From the NCBI GenBank assembly GCA_900756945.1, contig CAAELZ010000102.1, positions 1 through 37,664 on the forward strand: a DNA stretch of 37,664 nt. Direction: 5' to 3'. Below the pieces are notes generated by a model, which saw nothing but the letters and a program-made list of their open reading frames with translations, was not told the DNA's origin and searched no databases. This stretch comes from an uncultured Collinsella sp. (lineage in GTDB: Bacteria; Actinomycetota; Coriobacteriia; Coriobacteriales; Coriobacteriaceae). The translations under genes were made by a program, and so were the position numbers. Below are positions 22,138 through 31,152 of the stretch, in pieces (position 1 is the first letter of the stretch; every line of letters begins with the position of its first letter).

Positions 22138-22320
22138 ATGGCTGACACCATCAAGATCAAGCAGGTCCGCAGCACCAACGGTTGCAAGCAGGACCAGGTC
22201 CGTACTGTCCGTGCCCTCGGTCTCCACAGGATCCGCGAGGTTCGCGAGATTGCTGACAACGAGTCCGTCCGCGGCATGATCTTCAAGGTCAAGCACCTTG
22301 TCGAGATTGTAGAGGAGTAG
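22138..22320 (+). CDS. rpmD: 50S ribosomal protein L30
   Basis: The 60-residue L30 is the short bacterial form: IKIKQVRSTNGCKQDQVRTV, then LGLHRIREVREIADNESVRGM. It begins 3 bases after the rpsE stop and ends 4 bases before rplO, matching the usual rpsE-rpmD-rplO order. Confidence 0.96.
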   Translation: MADTIKIKQVRSTNGCKQDQVRTVRALGLHRIREVREIADNESVRGMIFKVKHLVEIVEE

Positions 22321-22323
22321 CAA

Positions 22324-22773
22324 ATGCAGCTTCACGATCTTACTCCCGCGCCCGGTTCCACCAAGAACCGTAAGCGCGTCGGCCGTGGCAATTCTTCGGG
22401 TCACGGCACCACTTCTGGCCGCGGCCAGAAGGGCCAGGGTTCCCGCTCTGGCGGCACCAAGGGTGCCGGCTTCGAGGGTGGCCAGACTCCGCTGGCTATG
22501 CGCCTGCCCAAGCTTCCGGGCTTCCGCAACCCCCGTCGTATCGAGTACACCGCTGTTAACGTTGAGCGTCTCGAGCGTAAGTTCGAGGATGGCGCTGTGA
22601 TCGACGGTGCCGCTCTTAAGGCCGCTCGCATCACCAAGAGCGAGTTCGAGCCCGTCAAGGTGCTCGGCAATGGTGAGCTCACCAAGAAGTTCACGGTCAA
22701 GGTCGACAAGGTCAGCGCTTCTGCGCAGGCCAAGATCGAGGCCGCCGGCGGAAAGGTCGAGCTGCCGTGCTAA
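22324..22773 (+). CDS. rplO: 50S ribosomal protein L15
   Basis: The 149-residue L15 has the glycine/arginine-rich extended N-terminal part (KRVGRGNSSGHGTTSGRGQKG) that threads into 23S rRNA and a C-terminal globular domain ending IEAAGGKVELPC. ATG 22324 follows GTAGAGGAGTAG of the rpmD end. Its last codons overlap the secY start by 7 bases. Confidence 0.97.
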   Translation: MQLHDLTPAPGSTKNRKRVGRGNSSGHGTTSGRGQKGQGSRSGGTKGAGFEGGQTPLAMRLPKLPGFRNPRRIEYTAVNVERLERKFEDGAVIDGAALKAARITKSEFEPVKVLGNGELTKKFTVKVDKVSASAQAKIEAAGGKVELPC

Positions 22774-24053
22774 ATGGTCTTAAGAATGCTTTCCGCATCA
22801 AAGAATTGCGCGAAAAGATTCTTTTTACCATAGCTATGCTCGTCGTGTACCGCATTGGTGCGCACGTTCCTGTGCCCGGCATTCCCTTCCAGGGGATGCT
22901 GGGCCTTTTCTCGACCGATAACAATTCGGTCGCCGCAGGTGCTATGGCCCTCCTGAATCTTTTCTCTGGCGACGCGTTGAGCTATGTGTCGGTGTTTTCG
23001 CTGGGCATCATGCCTTACATCACCAGCTCGATCATCCTCCAGATGCTCCAGGCCGTCGTGCCTTCCCTGCATGAGCTTGCCCGCGAGGGCGAGGTCGGTC
23101 AGACCAAGATTACGCAGTATTCGCGTTACCTCACCTTGGCTCTGGCAATCCTCAACTCCGTGGGTTACCTCTTCCTCTTTAAGAGCTTCGGCATCAGCTT
23201 TAATGGCGCCGGCGCTCCCGAGATCATCTTCGACCTCATGGTCGTCGGCACGCTCACTGCGGGCGCCATGCTGATCATGTGGATTGGTGAGCTCATCACC
23301 CAGCGCGGTATCGGCAATGGCATGTCGCTGATCATCTTTGCGAACATCATGGCCGGTCTGCCGCAGGCTATCTTCTCCAGCACCGAGGGCAATGCCGGTG
23401 GCATCATCACCATGGTGATCATCTGCGCCATCATCCTGCTGGTTATCCCGCTGATCGTTTTCCTTGAGCGCGGCCAGCGCCGCATTCCGGTCTCCTACGC
23501 CAAGCGCGTCGTGGGCCGTCGCATGATGGGTGGACAGACCACCTACCTGCCCATCAAGGTCAACACCGCGGGCGTCGTGCCGATCATCTTCGCTTCGGCG
23601 CTGCTGTACTTCCCGGCTCAGATTGCCGTGTTCTTCCCCGGCATCGGCTGGATTCAGGCAGTTGCCTCTGCGCTTTCGACCGGTTGGCTCAACTGGGTGC
23701 TTAACGTTGTCCTCATCGTGTTCTTCGCGTACTTCTACACCTCCATGGTGTTCAACCCCGATGACACGGCCGATAACCTTAAGAAGCAGGGCGGCTTTAT
23801 TCCGGGCGTGCGTCCGGGTAGGGCTACCGCGGCCTACATCAAGAACGCGCTCAACAAGATTACGCTTCCCAGCGCTGTCTTTTTGGCGCTCATCGCCATC
23901 GTGCCTTCGATCATCTTCTCCTTCACGGGTAACCATCTGATCCAGGCATTTGGCGGCACGTCCATCCTCATCATGGTCGGCGTCGTGCTCGACACGGTCG
24001 ATAAGCTCGAAGGCCAGATCAAGATGTATGATTACGATGGATTCTTTAAATAG
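22767..24053 (+). CDS. secY: Preprotein translocase subunit SecY
   Basis: The 428-residue SecY is the channel of the Sec translocon, with ten membrane helices. Visible family stretches are LFSGDALSYVSVFSLGIMPYITSSI, LIMWIGELITQRGIGNGMSLIIFA (the conserved GIGNG loop) and ERGQRRIPVSYAKR in the cytoplasmic loop that contacts ribosome and SecA. GTG 22767 is the start, inside the last codons of rplO with GGAAAGG upstream; the ATG at 22774 is out of frame. adk follows by 18 bases, as in many bacteria. Confidence 0.96.
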   Translation: MLNGLKNAFRIKELREKILFTIAMLVVYRIGAHVPVPGIPFQGMLGLFSTDNNSVAAGAMALLNLFSGDALSYVSVFSLGIMPYITSSIILQMLQAVVPSLHELAREGEVGQTKITQYSRYLTLALAILNSVGYLFLFKSFGISFNGAGAPEIIFDLMVVGTLTAGAMLIMWIGELITQRGIGNGMSLIIFANIMAGLPQAIFSSTEGNAGGIITMVIICAIILLVIPLIVFLERGQRRIPVSYAKRVVGRRMMGGQTTYLPIKVNTAGVVPIIFASALLYFPAQIAVFFPGIGWIQAVASALSTGWLNWVLNVVLIVFFAYFYTSMVFNPDDTADNLKKQGGFIPGVRPGRATAAYIKNALNKITLPSAVFLALIAIVPSIIFSFTGNHLIQAFGGTSILIMVGVVLDTVDKLEGQIKMYDYDGFFK

Positions 24054-24071
24054 GCTAGAGGAGGATTGCTC

Positions 24072-24698
24072 ATGAACCTCGTATTGCTCGGAGCTCCGGG
24101 TGCCGGTAAGGGCACCGTCGCACAGGAGCTCGTCGCCGAGTTTGGCGTCGCTCACATTTCCACGGGCGACCTGCTGCGTGCTGCCGTCAAGGGTGGCACC
24201 GAGCTTGGTATTCAGGCTAAGAAGTACATGGACGCCGGCGAGCTCGTTCCCGACCAGCTCGTGATCGACCTTGTCAAGGAGCGCCTTGCCGCCGATGACG
24301 CCCAGCAGGGCTTCATCCTCGACGGTTTCCCGCGCAACACTGCCCAGGCTGTGACGCTCGATTCCGAGCTCTCTGCCATGGGTCGCGAGATCGACTGCGC
24401 CCTTCTGGTCGACGTGGCCCCCGAGGTCATCATCGATCGTCTGTCTTCGCGTCGCACCTGCCGCGCCTGCGGTTACACCGGCACCGCTGCCGATGCCACC
24501 TGCCCCAAGTGCGCCGGCGAGATGTATCAGCGCGACGACGACAAGCCCGAGACCATCAAGAACCGTCTCGACGTCTACGAGAAGTCCACGAGTCCACTCG
24601 TCGACTACTATCGTGGCCAGGGTCTGCTCAAGTCGGTCAACGGTGACCAGGCTCGCGAGATCGTGTACGGGGATGTCAAAGAGGCTCTCGGTCTATGA
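24072..24698 (+). CDS. adk: Adenylate kinase, zinc-LID type
   Basis: The 208-residue kinase interconverts ATP plus AMP with two ADP. The P-loop is GAPGAGKGT (7-15); FILDGFPRN (81-89) is the family signature. The LID has four cysteines, C130, C133, C144 and C147, forming a structural zinc site as in Gram-positive enzymes. ATG 24072 has GAGGAGG upstream, in preference to a TTG at 24066. Its stop overlaps the map start in ATGA. Confidence 0.97.
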   Translation: MNLVLLGAPGAGKGTVAQELVAEFGVAHISTGDLLRAAVKGGTELGIQAKKYMDAGELVPDQLVIDLVKERLAADDAQQGFILDGFPRNTAQAVTLDSELSAMGREIDCALLVDVAPEVIIDRLSSRRTCRACGYTGTAADATCPKCAGEMYQRDDDKPETIKNRLDVYEKSTSPLVDYYRGQGLLKSVNGDQAREIVYGDVKEALGL

Positions 24699-25483
24699 TC
24701 AAGATTAAGTCTGCAACGCAAATCGAGCAGATGAAGAAGGCAGGAGCGCTATCTAAGATGGCGCTCCGCCACGTTGGAGCCATGGTTCGCCCTGGTGTTT
24801 CGACTTTTGAGCTTGATCAGCTTGCGGAGCAGATTATCCGCATGCATGGTGGCACCCCGGCCTTTAAGGGTTACGGCGGGTTCCCCGGTACCATCTGCGC
24901 ATCGATTAACGATGCCGTGGTGCACGGTATTCCCAATCCCGACATGATCCTGCGCGATGGCGATATCATCTCCATCGATACGGGTGCCGTTGTCGACGGG
25001 TGGGTCGGCGATAACGCTTGGACGTTCTTCGTCGGTACCCCCACGCCCGAGGCCAAGGCCCTGTGCGAGGTTACGCGCGATTGCCTTAAGGCTGCCATCG
25101 AGCAGGCTGTTCCCGGTAACCATATTGGGGACATTGGTTATGCCGTCCAGTCCCTCGCCGAGTCTCACGGCTATGGCGTGCTTCGCGATTATGTGGGGCA
25201 CGGTATTGGCCATGTGATGCACGAGGACCCCAACGTTCCGAACTACGGAAAGAAGGGGAGGGGCGTTCGTCTCCAGGCCGGTATGGTCATTGCCATCGAG
25301 CCGATGGTCACGATGGGATCCAATCATGTGAGCACGGGCTCCGATGGTTGGATCGTCACGACCAACGACCACCTGCCCGCCGCGCACTACGAGAACACCG
25401 TCGCCATTACCGATGACGGCCCGGTGATTCTTACTACCGACGCGCAAGGCGCTTGGTGCTCCTTGCAAGGAGGCGAGATGTAG
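24695..25483 (+). CDS. map: Methionine aminopeptidase, type I
   Basis: The 262-residue enzyme removes the initiator methionine from nascent proteins. All five metal ligands are present: D95 and D106 (SIDTGAVVDGWVGDNAW), H169 (GHGIGH), E202 (IEPMV) and E233 (ENTVA). It starts at the ATGA overlap with adk, so it is translationally coupled. A 145-base gap with a promoter separates it from infA. Confidence 0.97.
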   Translation: MIKIKSATQIEQMKKAGALSKMALRHVGAMVRPGVSTFELDQLAEQIIRMHGGTPAFKGYGGFPGTICASINDAVVHGIPNPDMILRDGDIISIDTGAVVDGWVGDNAWTFFVGTPTPEAKALCEVTRDCLKAAIEQAVPGNHIGDIGYAVQSLAESHGYGVLRDYVGHGIGHVMHEDPNVPNYGKKGRGVRLQAGMVIAIEPMVTMGSNHVSTGSDGWIVTTNDHLPAAHYENTVAITDDGPVILTTDAQGAWCSLQGGEM

Positions 25484-25560
25484 AGGCCGCGTTCAAATTC
25501 GTCGGCATTTACATTTCAAAGTAACAAGTTCCGCTTAGTTGTGGAGCCATTACGAAGATA

Positions 25561-25589
25561 TTACGATACGTGCATGCGTATTGTAGAAT
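25561..25589 (+). promoter_or_regulatory. Putative promoter of infA and the alpha operon
   Basis: TTACGA (25561-25566) and TAGAAT (25584-25589) are separated by 17 bases, about 40 bases before the infA start, in an AT-rich gap after map. It would drive infA-rpmJ-rpsM-rpsK-rpsD-rpoA-rplQ independently of the spc operon. Confidence 0.55.
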
Positions 25590-25628
25590 ACTCAATCGCT
25601 GTCGTTTTCTAGAGAAAGATGATTGCTT

Positions 25629-25847
25629 GTGAAGAAGGAAGACGCAATTGAGCTCGAGGGTACGGTAAAGGAACCGTTGCCCAATGCCATGTTTAAGGTT
25701 GAGCTCGAGAACGGTCATTCGGTTCTGTGCAACATTTCTGGCAAGATCCGAATGAATTACATCCGTATTCTCCCCGGTGACAGGGTTGTCGTGGAGCTTT
25801 CCCCGTACGACCTGACCCGCGGCCGCATCACCTATCGCTACAAATAG
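25629..25847 (+). CDS. infA: Translation initiation factor IF-1
   Basis: The 72-residue IF-1 binds the A site of the small subunit during initiation. The single OB-fold is intact, with EGTVKEPLPNAMFKVEL, GHSVLCNISGKIRMNYI and a C-terminal GRITYRYK. GTG 25629 gives the standard length and the usual KKEDAIELEG start; a TTG at 25623 would add two residues. Confidence 0.96.
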   Translation: MKKEDAIELEGTVKEPLPNAMFKVELENGHSVLCNISGKIRMNYIRILPGDRVVVELSPYDLTRGRITYRYK

Positions 25848-25997
25848 CGGCACGCATACACGCACTCCATTTCCGGCTGCAGGCTTAGCTCAACCTACGG
25901 TCGGATTGTGTGTGAAGACCAGCCATAGTTTTAAACGCCTGCGGCTGGGCGAGTAGATAGTAGGGAAGTAGTTTGAGCGCTACCGAAAGGAAGAACG

Positions 25998-26111
25998 ATG
26001 AAGGTACGTCCTTCGGTCAAGAAGATGTGCGATAAGTGCAAAATCATTAGGCGCCATGGCAAGGTCCTCGTCATTTGCGAGAACCCCCGTCATAAGCAGC
26101 GTCAGGGTTAA
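25998..26111 (+). CDS. rpmJ: 50S ribosomal protein L36
   Basis: The 37-residue L36 begins MKVRPSVKKMCDKC and ends RHKQRQG. C11, C14, C27 and H32 form the zinc ribbon of the zinc-binding form. ATG 25998 has AAAGGAAG upstream. It lies between infA and rpsM as usual. The 150-base gap from infA holds a weak CCAGCC/GGCTGG hairpin (25919-25948) and no other gene. Confidence 0.97.
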   Translation: MKVRPSVKKMCDKCKIIRRHGKVLVICENPRHKQRQG

Positions 26112-26125
26112 GAGAGGAGACTACG

Positions 26126-26500
26126 TTGGCCCGTATTAATGGTGTCGACCTCCCGCGTGAGAAGCGCGTTGAGATCGGTCTGACCTACATTTACGGCATC
26201 GGCCGCACCACTGCGACGAAGATCTGCGTCGAGTGCAACGTTAACGTGGATACGCGCGTTAAGGACCTCACCGAGGATGAGGTTAACGCCATCCGCGATT
26301 ATATCGACAAGAACCAGATCATGGTTGAGGGCGACCTCCGCCGTGAGCGCAACCAGAACGTCAAGCGCCTTATGGACATCGGCTGCAACCGCGGCCTTCG
26401 TCACCGCAAGGGCCTCCCGGTCCGCGGCCAGCGCACCCACACTAACGCTCGTACCCGCAAGGGCCCGAAGCGTCAGATCGGTGCTAAGAAGAAGAAATAA
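26126..26500 (+). CDS. rpsM: 30S ribosomal protein S13
   Basis: The 124-residue S13 forms the subunit bridge B1 and contacts P-site tRNA. ARINGVDLPREKRVEIGLTY, GIGRTTA and the basic tail RGQRTHTNARTRKGPKR are typical. It starts with the rare TTG at 26126 after GAGAGGAG, the only start giving the family N-terminus. Confidence 0.96.
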   Translation: MARINGVDLPREKRVEIGLTYIYGIGRTTATKICVECNVNVDTRVKDLTEDEVNAIRDYIDKNQIMVEGDLRRERNQNVKRLMDIGCNRGLRHRKGLPVRGQRTHTNARTRKGPKRQIGAKKKK

Positions 26501-26514
26501 GGAGCGCTAGATAG

Positions 26515-26919
26515 ATGGCTACTGCTAAGAAGAACGTTCGCGCTGCCCGTCTGAAGCGCGCGGACCGTAAGAACATTTCCGTGGGCCAGGCTCACATTCG
26601 TTCTACGTTCAACAACACGATCGTTTCGATCACCGATCCCCAGGGCAACGTCATTTCCTGGAAGTCGGCTGGCCAGGTGGGCTTCAAGGGCTCCCGTAAG
26701 TCCACGCCGTTCGCTGCCCAGATGGCTGCCGAGGCTGCTGCCAAGCAGGCCATGGAGCACGGTATGAAGAAGGTTTCCGTCTTCGTCAAGGGCCCCGGCT
26801 CCGGTCGTGAGACCGCCATCCGCTCCCTCCAGGCTGCTGGCCTCGAGGTCTCGAGCATCCAGGACAAGACCCCCATTCCGCACAACGGCTGCCGCCCCAA
26901 GAAGCGTCGCCGCGTGTAA
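26515..26919 (+). CDS. rpsK: 30S ribosomal protein S11
   Basis: The 134-residue S11 lies on the platform near the mRNA exit. Characteristic stretches are GQAHIRSTFNNTIVSITD, KSTPFAAQMAAE and DKTPIPHNGCRPKKRRRV at the end. ATG 26515 follows AAGGAG. It is 14 bases after rpsM. Confidence 0.97.
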   Translation: MATAKKNVRAARLKRADRKNISVGQAHIRSTFNNTIVSITDPQGNVISWKSAGQVGFKGSRKSTPFAAQMAAEAAAKQAMEHGMKKVSVFVKGPGSGRETAIRSLQAAGLEVSSIQDKTPIPHNGCRPKKRRRV

Positions 26920-26938
26920 CTGAAAGGATCGTATCAAT

Positions 26939-27535
26939 ATGGCAATCGACAGGACTCCTGTTCTTAAGCGCTGCCGTCAGCTCGGGATCGATCCCGCTGA
27001 GCTCGGTTACAGCAGCAAGAAGGAATCTATCCGTCAGCCCAAGCGCCGTCGCAAGGAATCTGAGTACGGCATGCAGCTGCGCGAGAAGCAGAAGGTCAAG
27101 TTCATCTATGGCGTTCTGGAGAAGCAGTTCCACGGCTACTTCAACAAGGCCCGTAAGATGAACGGCGTCACCGGTGAGAACCTCATGATCATCCTTGAGT
27201 CTCGCCTCGACAACGTCGTCTTCCGTCTTGGCTTCGCCCGCACCCGCAAAGAGGCTCGTCAGTCCGTCCGTCACGGTCACTTCACCGTGAACGGCAAGCG
27301 CGTGGACATCCCGTCTTACCGCGTCAAGGCCGGCGACGTCGTCGCTGTCGGCGAGAAGTTCCGTGACCTCCTCCCCATCAAGGAGGCTCTGATTTCCTCC
27401 GAGCGCTTTGAGGTCCCTGGCTGGCTCGAGGTCGATATCGAGAAGCTGTCTGGTAACGTGCTCGCTCTGCCGACGCGTGAGCAGATCAGCGGTGATATCA
27501 ACGAGCAGCTCATCGTCGAGCTCTACTCTAAGTAG
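26939..27535 (+). CDS. rpsD: 30S ribosomal protein S4
   Basis: The 198-residue S4 initiates small-subunit assembly and, in many bacteria, represses the alpha operon. The S4 RNA-binding domain is at about 88-150 (ESRLDNVVFRLGFARTR and VRHGHFTVNGKRVDIPSY). The N-terminal region lacks the CxxC zinc motif found in some S4 proteins, so this is the zinc-free form. ATG 26939 follows GAAAGGAT. Confidence 0.97.
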   Translation: MAIDRTPVLKRCRQLGIDPAELGYSSKKESIRQPKRRRKESEYGMQLREKQKVKFIYGVLEKQFHGYFNKARKMNGVTGENLMIILESRLDNVVFRLGFARTRKEARQSVRHGHFTVNGKRVDIPSYRVKAGDVVAVGEKFRDLLPIKEALISSERFEVPGWLEVDIEKLSGNVLALPTREQISGDINEQLIVELYSK

Positions 27536-27567
27536 TCCATCCGGGCTGCTGAGGCTGGAGGTAATAC

Positions 27568-28509
27568 ATGTCAGAATTCATTAGGCCTCAGGTTCAGGTC
27601 GAAGAGATCAACGAGACGTCTGCTCGTGTCTCCGTCGAGCCGCTCGAGCGTGGCTACGGCGATACGCTGGGTAACTCCCTTCGTCGCGTTCTTCTGTCCT
27701 CGCTCGAGGGTGCCGCCGTCGAGGCTATTCAGATCGATGGTGCGCAGCACGAGTTCATGACCATCCCTAACATGGTCGAGGATGTCACCGACATCGTCCT
27801 GAATGTCAAGGGTCTTGTCTTCAGGGCTCTCGGCACGACCGACGAGGCGACCGCCACCATCTCGGTTGACGGCCCCTGCGAGGTCACCGGTGCGGACTTC
27901 TTTATTCCGTCCGAGTTTGAGCTGGTCAACCCCGAGCAGCACATCGCTACGCTCACCGAGGGTGGCCATCTCACCATGAGCATGCGCATCGGCTATGGCC
28001 GCGGCTATGTCTCTGGCGAGGCTAACAAGCGCGACAACGATCCCATCGGTGTGATCCACGTCGACTCGCTGTACTCGCCGGTGTCCCGTTGCGCCAAGCT
28101 CGTTGAGGCTTGCCGTGTCGGTCAGCACACCGACTACGACCGCCTTGTCCTCGAGATCGAGACCAACGGCTCCATCGCTCCGCGCGACGCCGTGGTCCAG
28201 GCTGCCAATATCATCAACCAGCATATGGCTGCCTTTATGAACCTTGCCGAGACCCCTGAGGTCGAGGAGGAGGCTTCGATCTTCGCTCCCGAGGTCACCA
28301 ACGACAACGCCGAGCTGGACAAGCAGATCGAGGATCTGGACCTTTCCGTCCGTTCCTACAACTGCCTTAAGCGCGCCAGCATTCACTCGGTCCGTCAACT
28401 CGTTGAGTTCTCGGAGAACGATCTGCTCAACATCCGTAACTTCGGTGTTAAGTCGATCGAGGAAGTGAAGGACAAGCTTGAGTCCATGGGCCTGAGCCTG
28501 AAGGCTTAA
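27568..28509 (+). CDS. rpoA: RNA polymerase alpha subunit
   Basis: The 313-residue subunit has the N-terminal dimerisation domain (PLERGYGDTLGNSLRRVLL near residue 27) that nucleates the core enzyme, a short linker around 230-245, and the C-terminal DNA- and activator-binding domain (LDLSVRSYNCLKRASI, then GVKSIEEVKDKL). Both domains are complete. ATG 27568 follows GGAGG. It lies between rpsD and rplQ as in the standard alpha operon. Confidence 0.98.
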   Translation: MSEFIRPQVQVEEINETSARVSVEPLERGYGDTLGNSLRRVLLSSLEGAAVEAIQIDGAQHEFMTIPNMVEDVTDIVLNVKGLVFRALGTTDEATATISVDGPCEVTGADFFIPSEFELVNPEQHIATLTEGGHLTMSMRIGYGRGYVSGEANKRDNDPIGVIHVDSLYSPVSRCAKLVEACRVGQHTDYDRLVLEIETNGSIAPRDAVVQAANIINQHMAAFMNLAETPEVEEEASIFAPEVTNDNAELDKQIEDLDLSVRSYNCLKRASIHSVRQLVEFSENDLLNIRNFGVKSIEEVKDKLESMGLSLKA

Positions 28510-28539
28510 TGCTTCGCATATTTGAGGAGAAACTAGACC

Positions 28540-29022
28540 ATGCGTCACAACGTTAAGAAGGGCCTGAAGCTCGGCACCGATGCGAGCCACACCAAGGCCA
28601 TGAAGAAGAGCCTTGCTAAGGCCCTCTTCGAGAACGACCGCATCAAGACCACCGAGACCCGTGCTAAGGCGCTGCGTTCGGTCGTCGACCCGATCATCAC
28701 TTGGGCCAAGAAGGGCGACCTGCACTCTCGTCGTCTGGCTATCGCCAAGCTCGGCGATAAGCAGCTCGTTGCCGAGATTTTCGACAAGGCTGCTCAGGGC
28801 ATGTGGCAGGACCGCAACGGCGGTTACACCCGCATCATGAAGCTCGGTAACCGTAAGGGCGACAACGCTCCCATCGTTATCATGGAGCTCGTCACCGAGC
28901 CTTGCACGCCTAAGGCCAAGAAGGCTGCTCCGGCCCCCAAGAAGGCCGCTGCTCCCAAGAAGGTCGAGGCTGTCGAGGAGACCGCTGCCGAGGAGGCTCC
29001 TGCTGAGGAGACCGCTGAGTAG
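28540..29022 (+). CDS. rplQ: 50S ribosomal protein L17 with Ala/Lys/Glu tail
   Basis: The 160-residue L17 has a normal core ending near residue 118 (IVIMELVTEPC) and then a 40-residue low-complexity tail of Pro/Ala/Lys followed by Glu/Ala. Such tails are common in actinobacterial L17, whereas E. coli L17 is 127 residues. It begins with RHNVKKGLKLG and contains the conserved RLAIAKLGDK region. ATG 28540 follows GAGGAG. A strong terminator closes the operon directly after it. Confidence 0.96.
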   Translation: MRHNVKKGLKLGTDASHTKAMKKSLAKALFENDRIKTTETRAKALRSVVDPIITWAKKGDLHSRRLAIAKLGDKQLVAEIFDKAAQGMWQDRNGGYTRIMKLGNRKGDNAPIVIMELVTEPCTPKAKKAAPAPKKAAAPKKVEAVEETAAEEAPAEETAE

Positions 29023-29048
29023 ACATTCCGTCTGCATAGGCTATATTC

Positions 29049-29079
29049 GAGGGGTACGTTCGCGTACCCCTCTTTTTTT
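29049..29079 (+). terminator. Terminator of the ribosomal operon
   Basis: GAGGGGTACG (29049-29058) pairs with CGTACCCCTC (29063-29072) around a TTCG tetraloop, followed by seven T residues. It is a textbook intrinsic terminator 27 bases after rplQ. Confidence 0.92.
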
Positions 29080-29114
29080 GTCGCGATACCGTTGCTTGTT
29101 TGTTGGGAGCGCCC

Positions 29115-29939
29115 ATGACTGCGCCGTCTGATTTCAATTCGATTTCCGAGCTTGACGCCACGCTCGTATTTCGCGTGGCCTATGATGGCTCGTCGTATAG
29201 CGGATTTGCCGAGCAGCCGGGACAGACGACGGTTGCGGGTGAGCTACGTCGAGCCATCGAGACGCCGCTTCGCCGCCCGATCGATCTGACGTGCGCGGGG
29301 CGTACCGATGCCGGCGTGCATGCCGTGGCTCAGTACATCAGCGTGCCCGTAACGGACGCTGAGCTCGCTTGTACGCGCCGTAGGTGGCTGCGGGCTATGG
29401 ATGCCCTGCTGCCCAAAGATATCGCCATTAACGAGGTCTACAGGGCCCGTAAAGGCTTTTCTGCACGCTTTGACGCGCATTCCCGTACGTATACATACCG
29501 TATTGCCGATCGCGATGCGCGCCCCGTGCTGTCCCGCGGTGCCGTGTGGTGGCATCGCTATCCCTTGGATGTTGAGGCTATGTCTTCTGCCTGCCCCGCG
29601 CTGCTGGGCGAGCAGGACTTTAAAAGCTTTTGCAAGGTTGCCTCGGCCGTTGGCAAGCCCACGCATCGCTGCGTGATGCGTGCCGAATTTGGCCATGAGG
29701 TTGCGTTTGGCGAGGACATCCTGACGTTTACCATCGAGGGCAATGCATTTCTGCATTCGATGGTCCGTACGATCGTGGGCACGCTTGTCGAGATTGGCAT
29801 GCATCGCCGTGAACCCGAGTGGATGCGCGAGGTCATCGATGCTTGCGACCGTACCGCTGCGGGCCCCACGGCTCCTGCCTGCGGCCTTACGTTTATGGGC
29901 GTGGATTACGATCCCGCCGAGCTTGTCGTGCTCGACTAG
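29115..29939 (+). CDS. truA: tRNA pseudouridine synthase TruA
   Basis: The 274-residue enzyme makes pseudouridine at positions 38-40 of the tRNA anticodon arm. The catalytic Asp is D65 in AGRTDAGVHA; other family stretches are FRVAYDGSSYSGFAEQP (18-34), RTYTYRI and FLHSMVRTIVGTL. ATG 29115 follows TGGGAG. It lies after the rplQ terminator, a position it often takes beside the alpha operon. Confidence 0.96.
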   Translation: MTAPSDFNSISELDATLVFRVAYDGSSYSGFAEQPGQTTVAGELRRAIETPLRRPIDLTCAGRTDAGVHAVAQYISVPVTDAELACTRRRWLRAMDALLPKDIAINEVYRARKGFSARFDAHSRTYTYRIADRDARPVLSRGAVWWHRYPLDVEAMSSACPALLGEQDFKSFCKVASAVGKPTHRCVMRAEFGHEVAFGEDILTFTIEGNAFLHSMVRTIVGTLVEIGMHRREPEWMREVIDACDRTAAGPTAPACGLTFMGVDYDPAELVVLD

Positions 29940-30100
29940 GGGAGGGTTCGACGCGTCGTGCGTCGACACCTGTCGTCTGTGGTCTGCGCGTGTGCAACAT
30001 CTGTTCTTGGCGTGCAATACAACTGGTGTCTCATCGCTTTTATTGCCGGGGTGTACCATGAAGCTCGGTTTGATTTATTGCTGTCGAGAGGACGGATAAT

Positions 30101-31141
30101 TTGGTTCGACGTGGCTCGCATCCGCGACTTTCGGTGATCCTTGTGGTAGAAGGTTCGCCCAGCTATGCGATGCGTGCGCTCGAGAGTATCCAGAACCAAG
30201 ACCTCTACGATTTGCAGATTGTCGTTGTCTGTCGCGATACTGCGCCCGGTGTGCGCCATTCGCTTCAAGTTGCTGCCGACAGGGACATCCATATTGATTT
30301 GATTGACGTCGAGGACGCGAAGCACAGCGCTTGTCTTCGTGCCGGTTTTGCTGCCTCGCGCGGCTCTCAAATCATCGCTATGAACGCCGATGAGTGGTTT
30401 GCTCCGCAGTCCCTTTCCAAGATGGTCGATATCGCGTGCGATACTGCGGCAGACATAGTGTTCCCCACGGTGTCGCTCGACCGCTATGATGCACATCGAG
30501 AGCGCCATTCGCGTGTCTTGGATGCTGCCTCTATTGTCATTGAAGACAAGTCTTCGATGGTGGCCGGGCTGCCTCAGTTGATTTTAGGCGGCTTGGTTGC
30601 TCAAGTCTCTGGCGTGATGTACAGCCGTCCACTGTTTGAGGCATGTCTTTTGTGCGATAAGACGTTTCGCACGGTTGGGTTTATGGCGTGCGCGCTCTCG
30701 CAGGCACAGCGCGTCTCCGGATGCGGCGACGCTTGTTTCCACGCGGCGGCGCCTAAGCTTACAGATGCCTTTGATCCCACCATGTATGCCAAGGTATCCG
30801 ATGACACCCGGGCGCTCGACGAGCTTGCGGACTCACTCTCGGAAGCAGATAGCGGTGGTCGGCTCAAGCTGGCAAGCCAAAAGTTCTACTTTGCCGGACT
30901 GGTCGCCTGCATCGAGAATTTGTGTCTGAGCCCGCATGGAGTGTCGTCAATCGAGCGTTCCGCCCGCATGCGTGATATGCTCGAGGCGCCTCGAACCCGT
31001 CAGATGGTCGCCGCGCTCAAGGACAACCATCGGGGACTGGGCCTGTTGTTTGGGCCGATCGCCAGCGCTAAGCCCGCGCGCTGCGTGATGTGTACGCATC
31101 TGGCAGCTTTTCTTAACCGGACGGGCGCAAAGCCTGCCTAA
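30101..31141 (+). CDS. Divergent family-2 glycosyltransferase-like protein
   Basis: The 346-residue protein begins like a GT2 enzyme: LSVILVVEGSPSYAMRALESIQNQ (about 10-33), then DLQIVVVCRD and a turn DLIDVE. NADEW (about residue 97) replaces the usual DxD metal-binding motif, and the catalytic Asp/Glu and C-terminal membrane helices of typical GT2 enzymes are not obvious. The second half is unassigned helical sequence with several cysteines. It may be a weakly conserved transferase for surface polysaccharide or a catalytically inactive relative. The start is TTG 30101 after GAGAGGACGG; a 13-codon frame sits just upstream. Neighbours truA and argR give no functional clue. Confidence 0.55.
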   Translation: MVRRGSHPRLSVILVVEGSPSYAMRALESIQNQDLYDLQIVVVCRDTAPGVRHSLQVAADRDIHIDLIDVEDAKHSACLRAGFAASRGSQIIAMNADEWFAPQSLSKMVDIACDTAADIVFPTVSLDRYDAHRERHSRVLDAASIVIEDKSSMVAGLPQLILGGLVAQVSGVMYSRPLFEACLLCDKTFRTVGFMACALSQAQRVSGCGDACFHAAAPKLTDAFDPTMYAKVSDDTRALDELADSLSEADSGGRLKLASQKFYFAGLVACIENLCLSPHGVSSIERSARMRDMLEAPRTRQMVAALKDNHRGLGLLFGPIASAKPARCVMCTHLAAFLNRTGAKPA

Positions 31142-31152
31142 ACGGCTCATTA

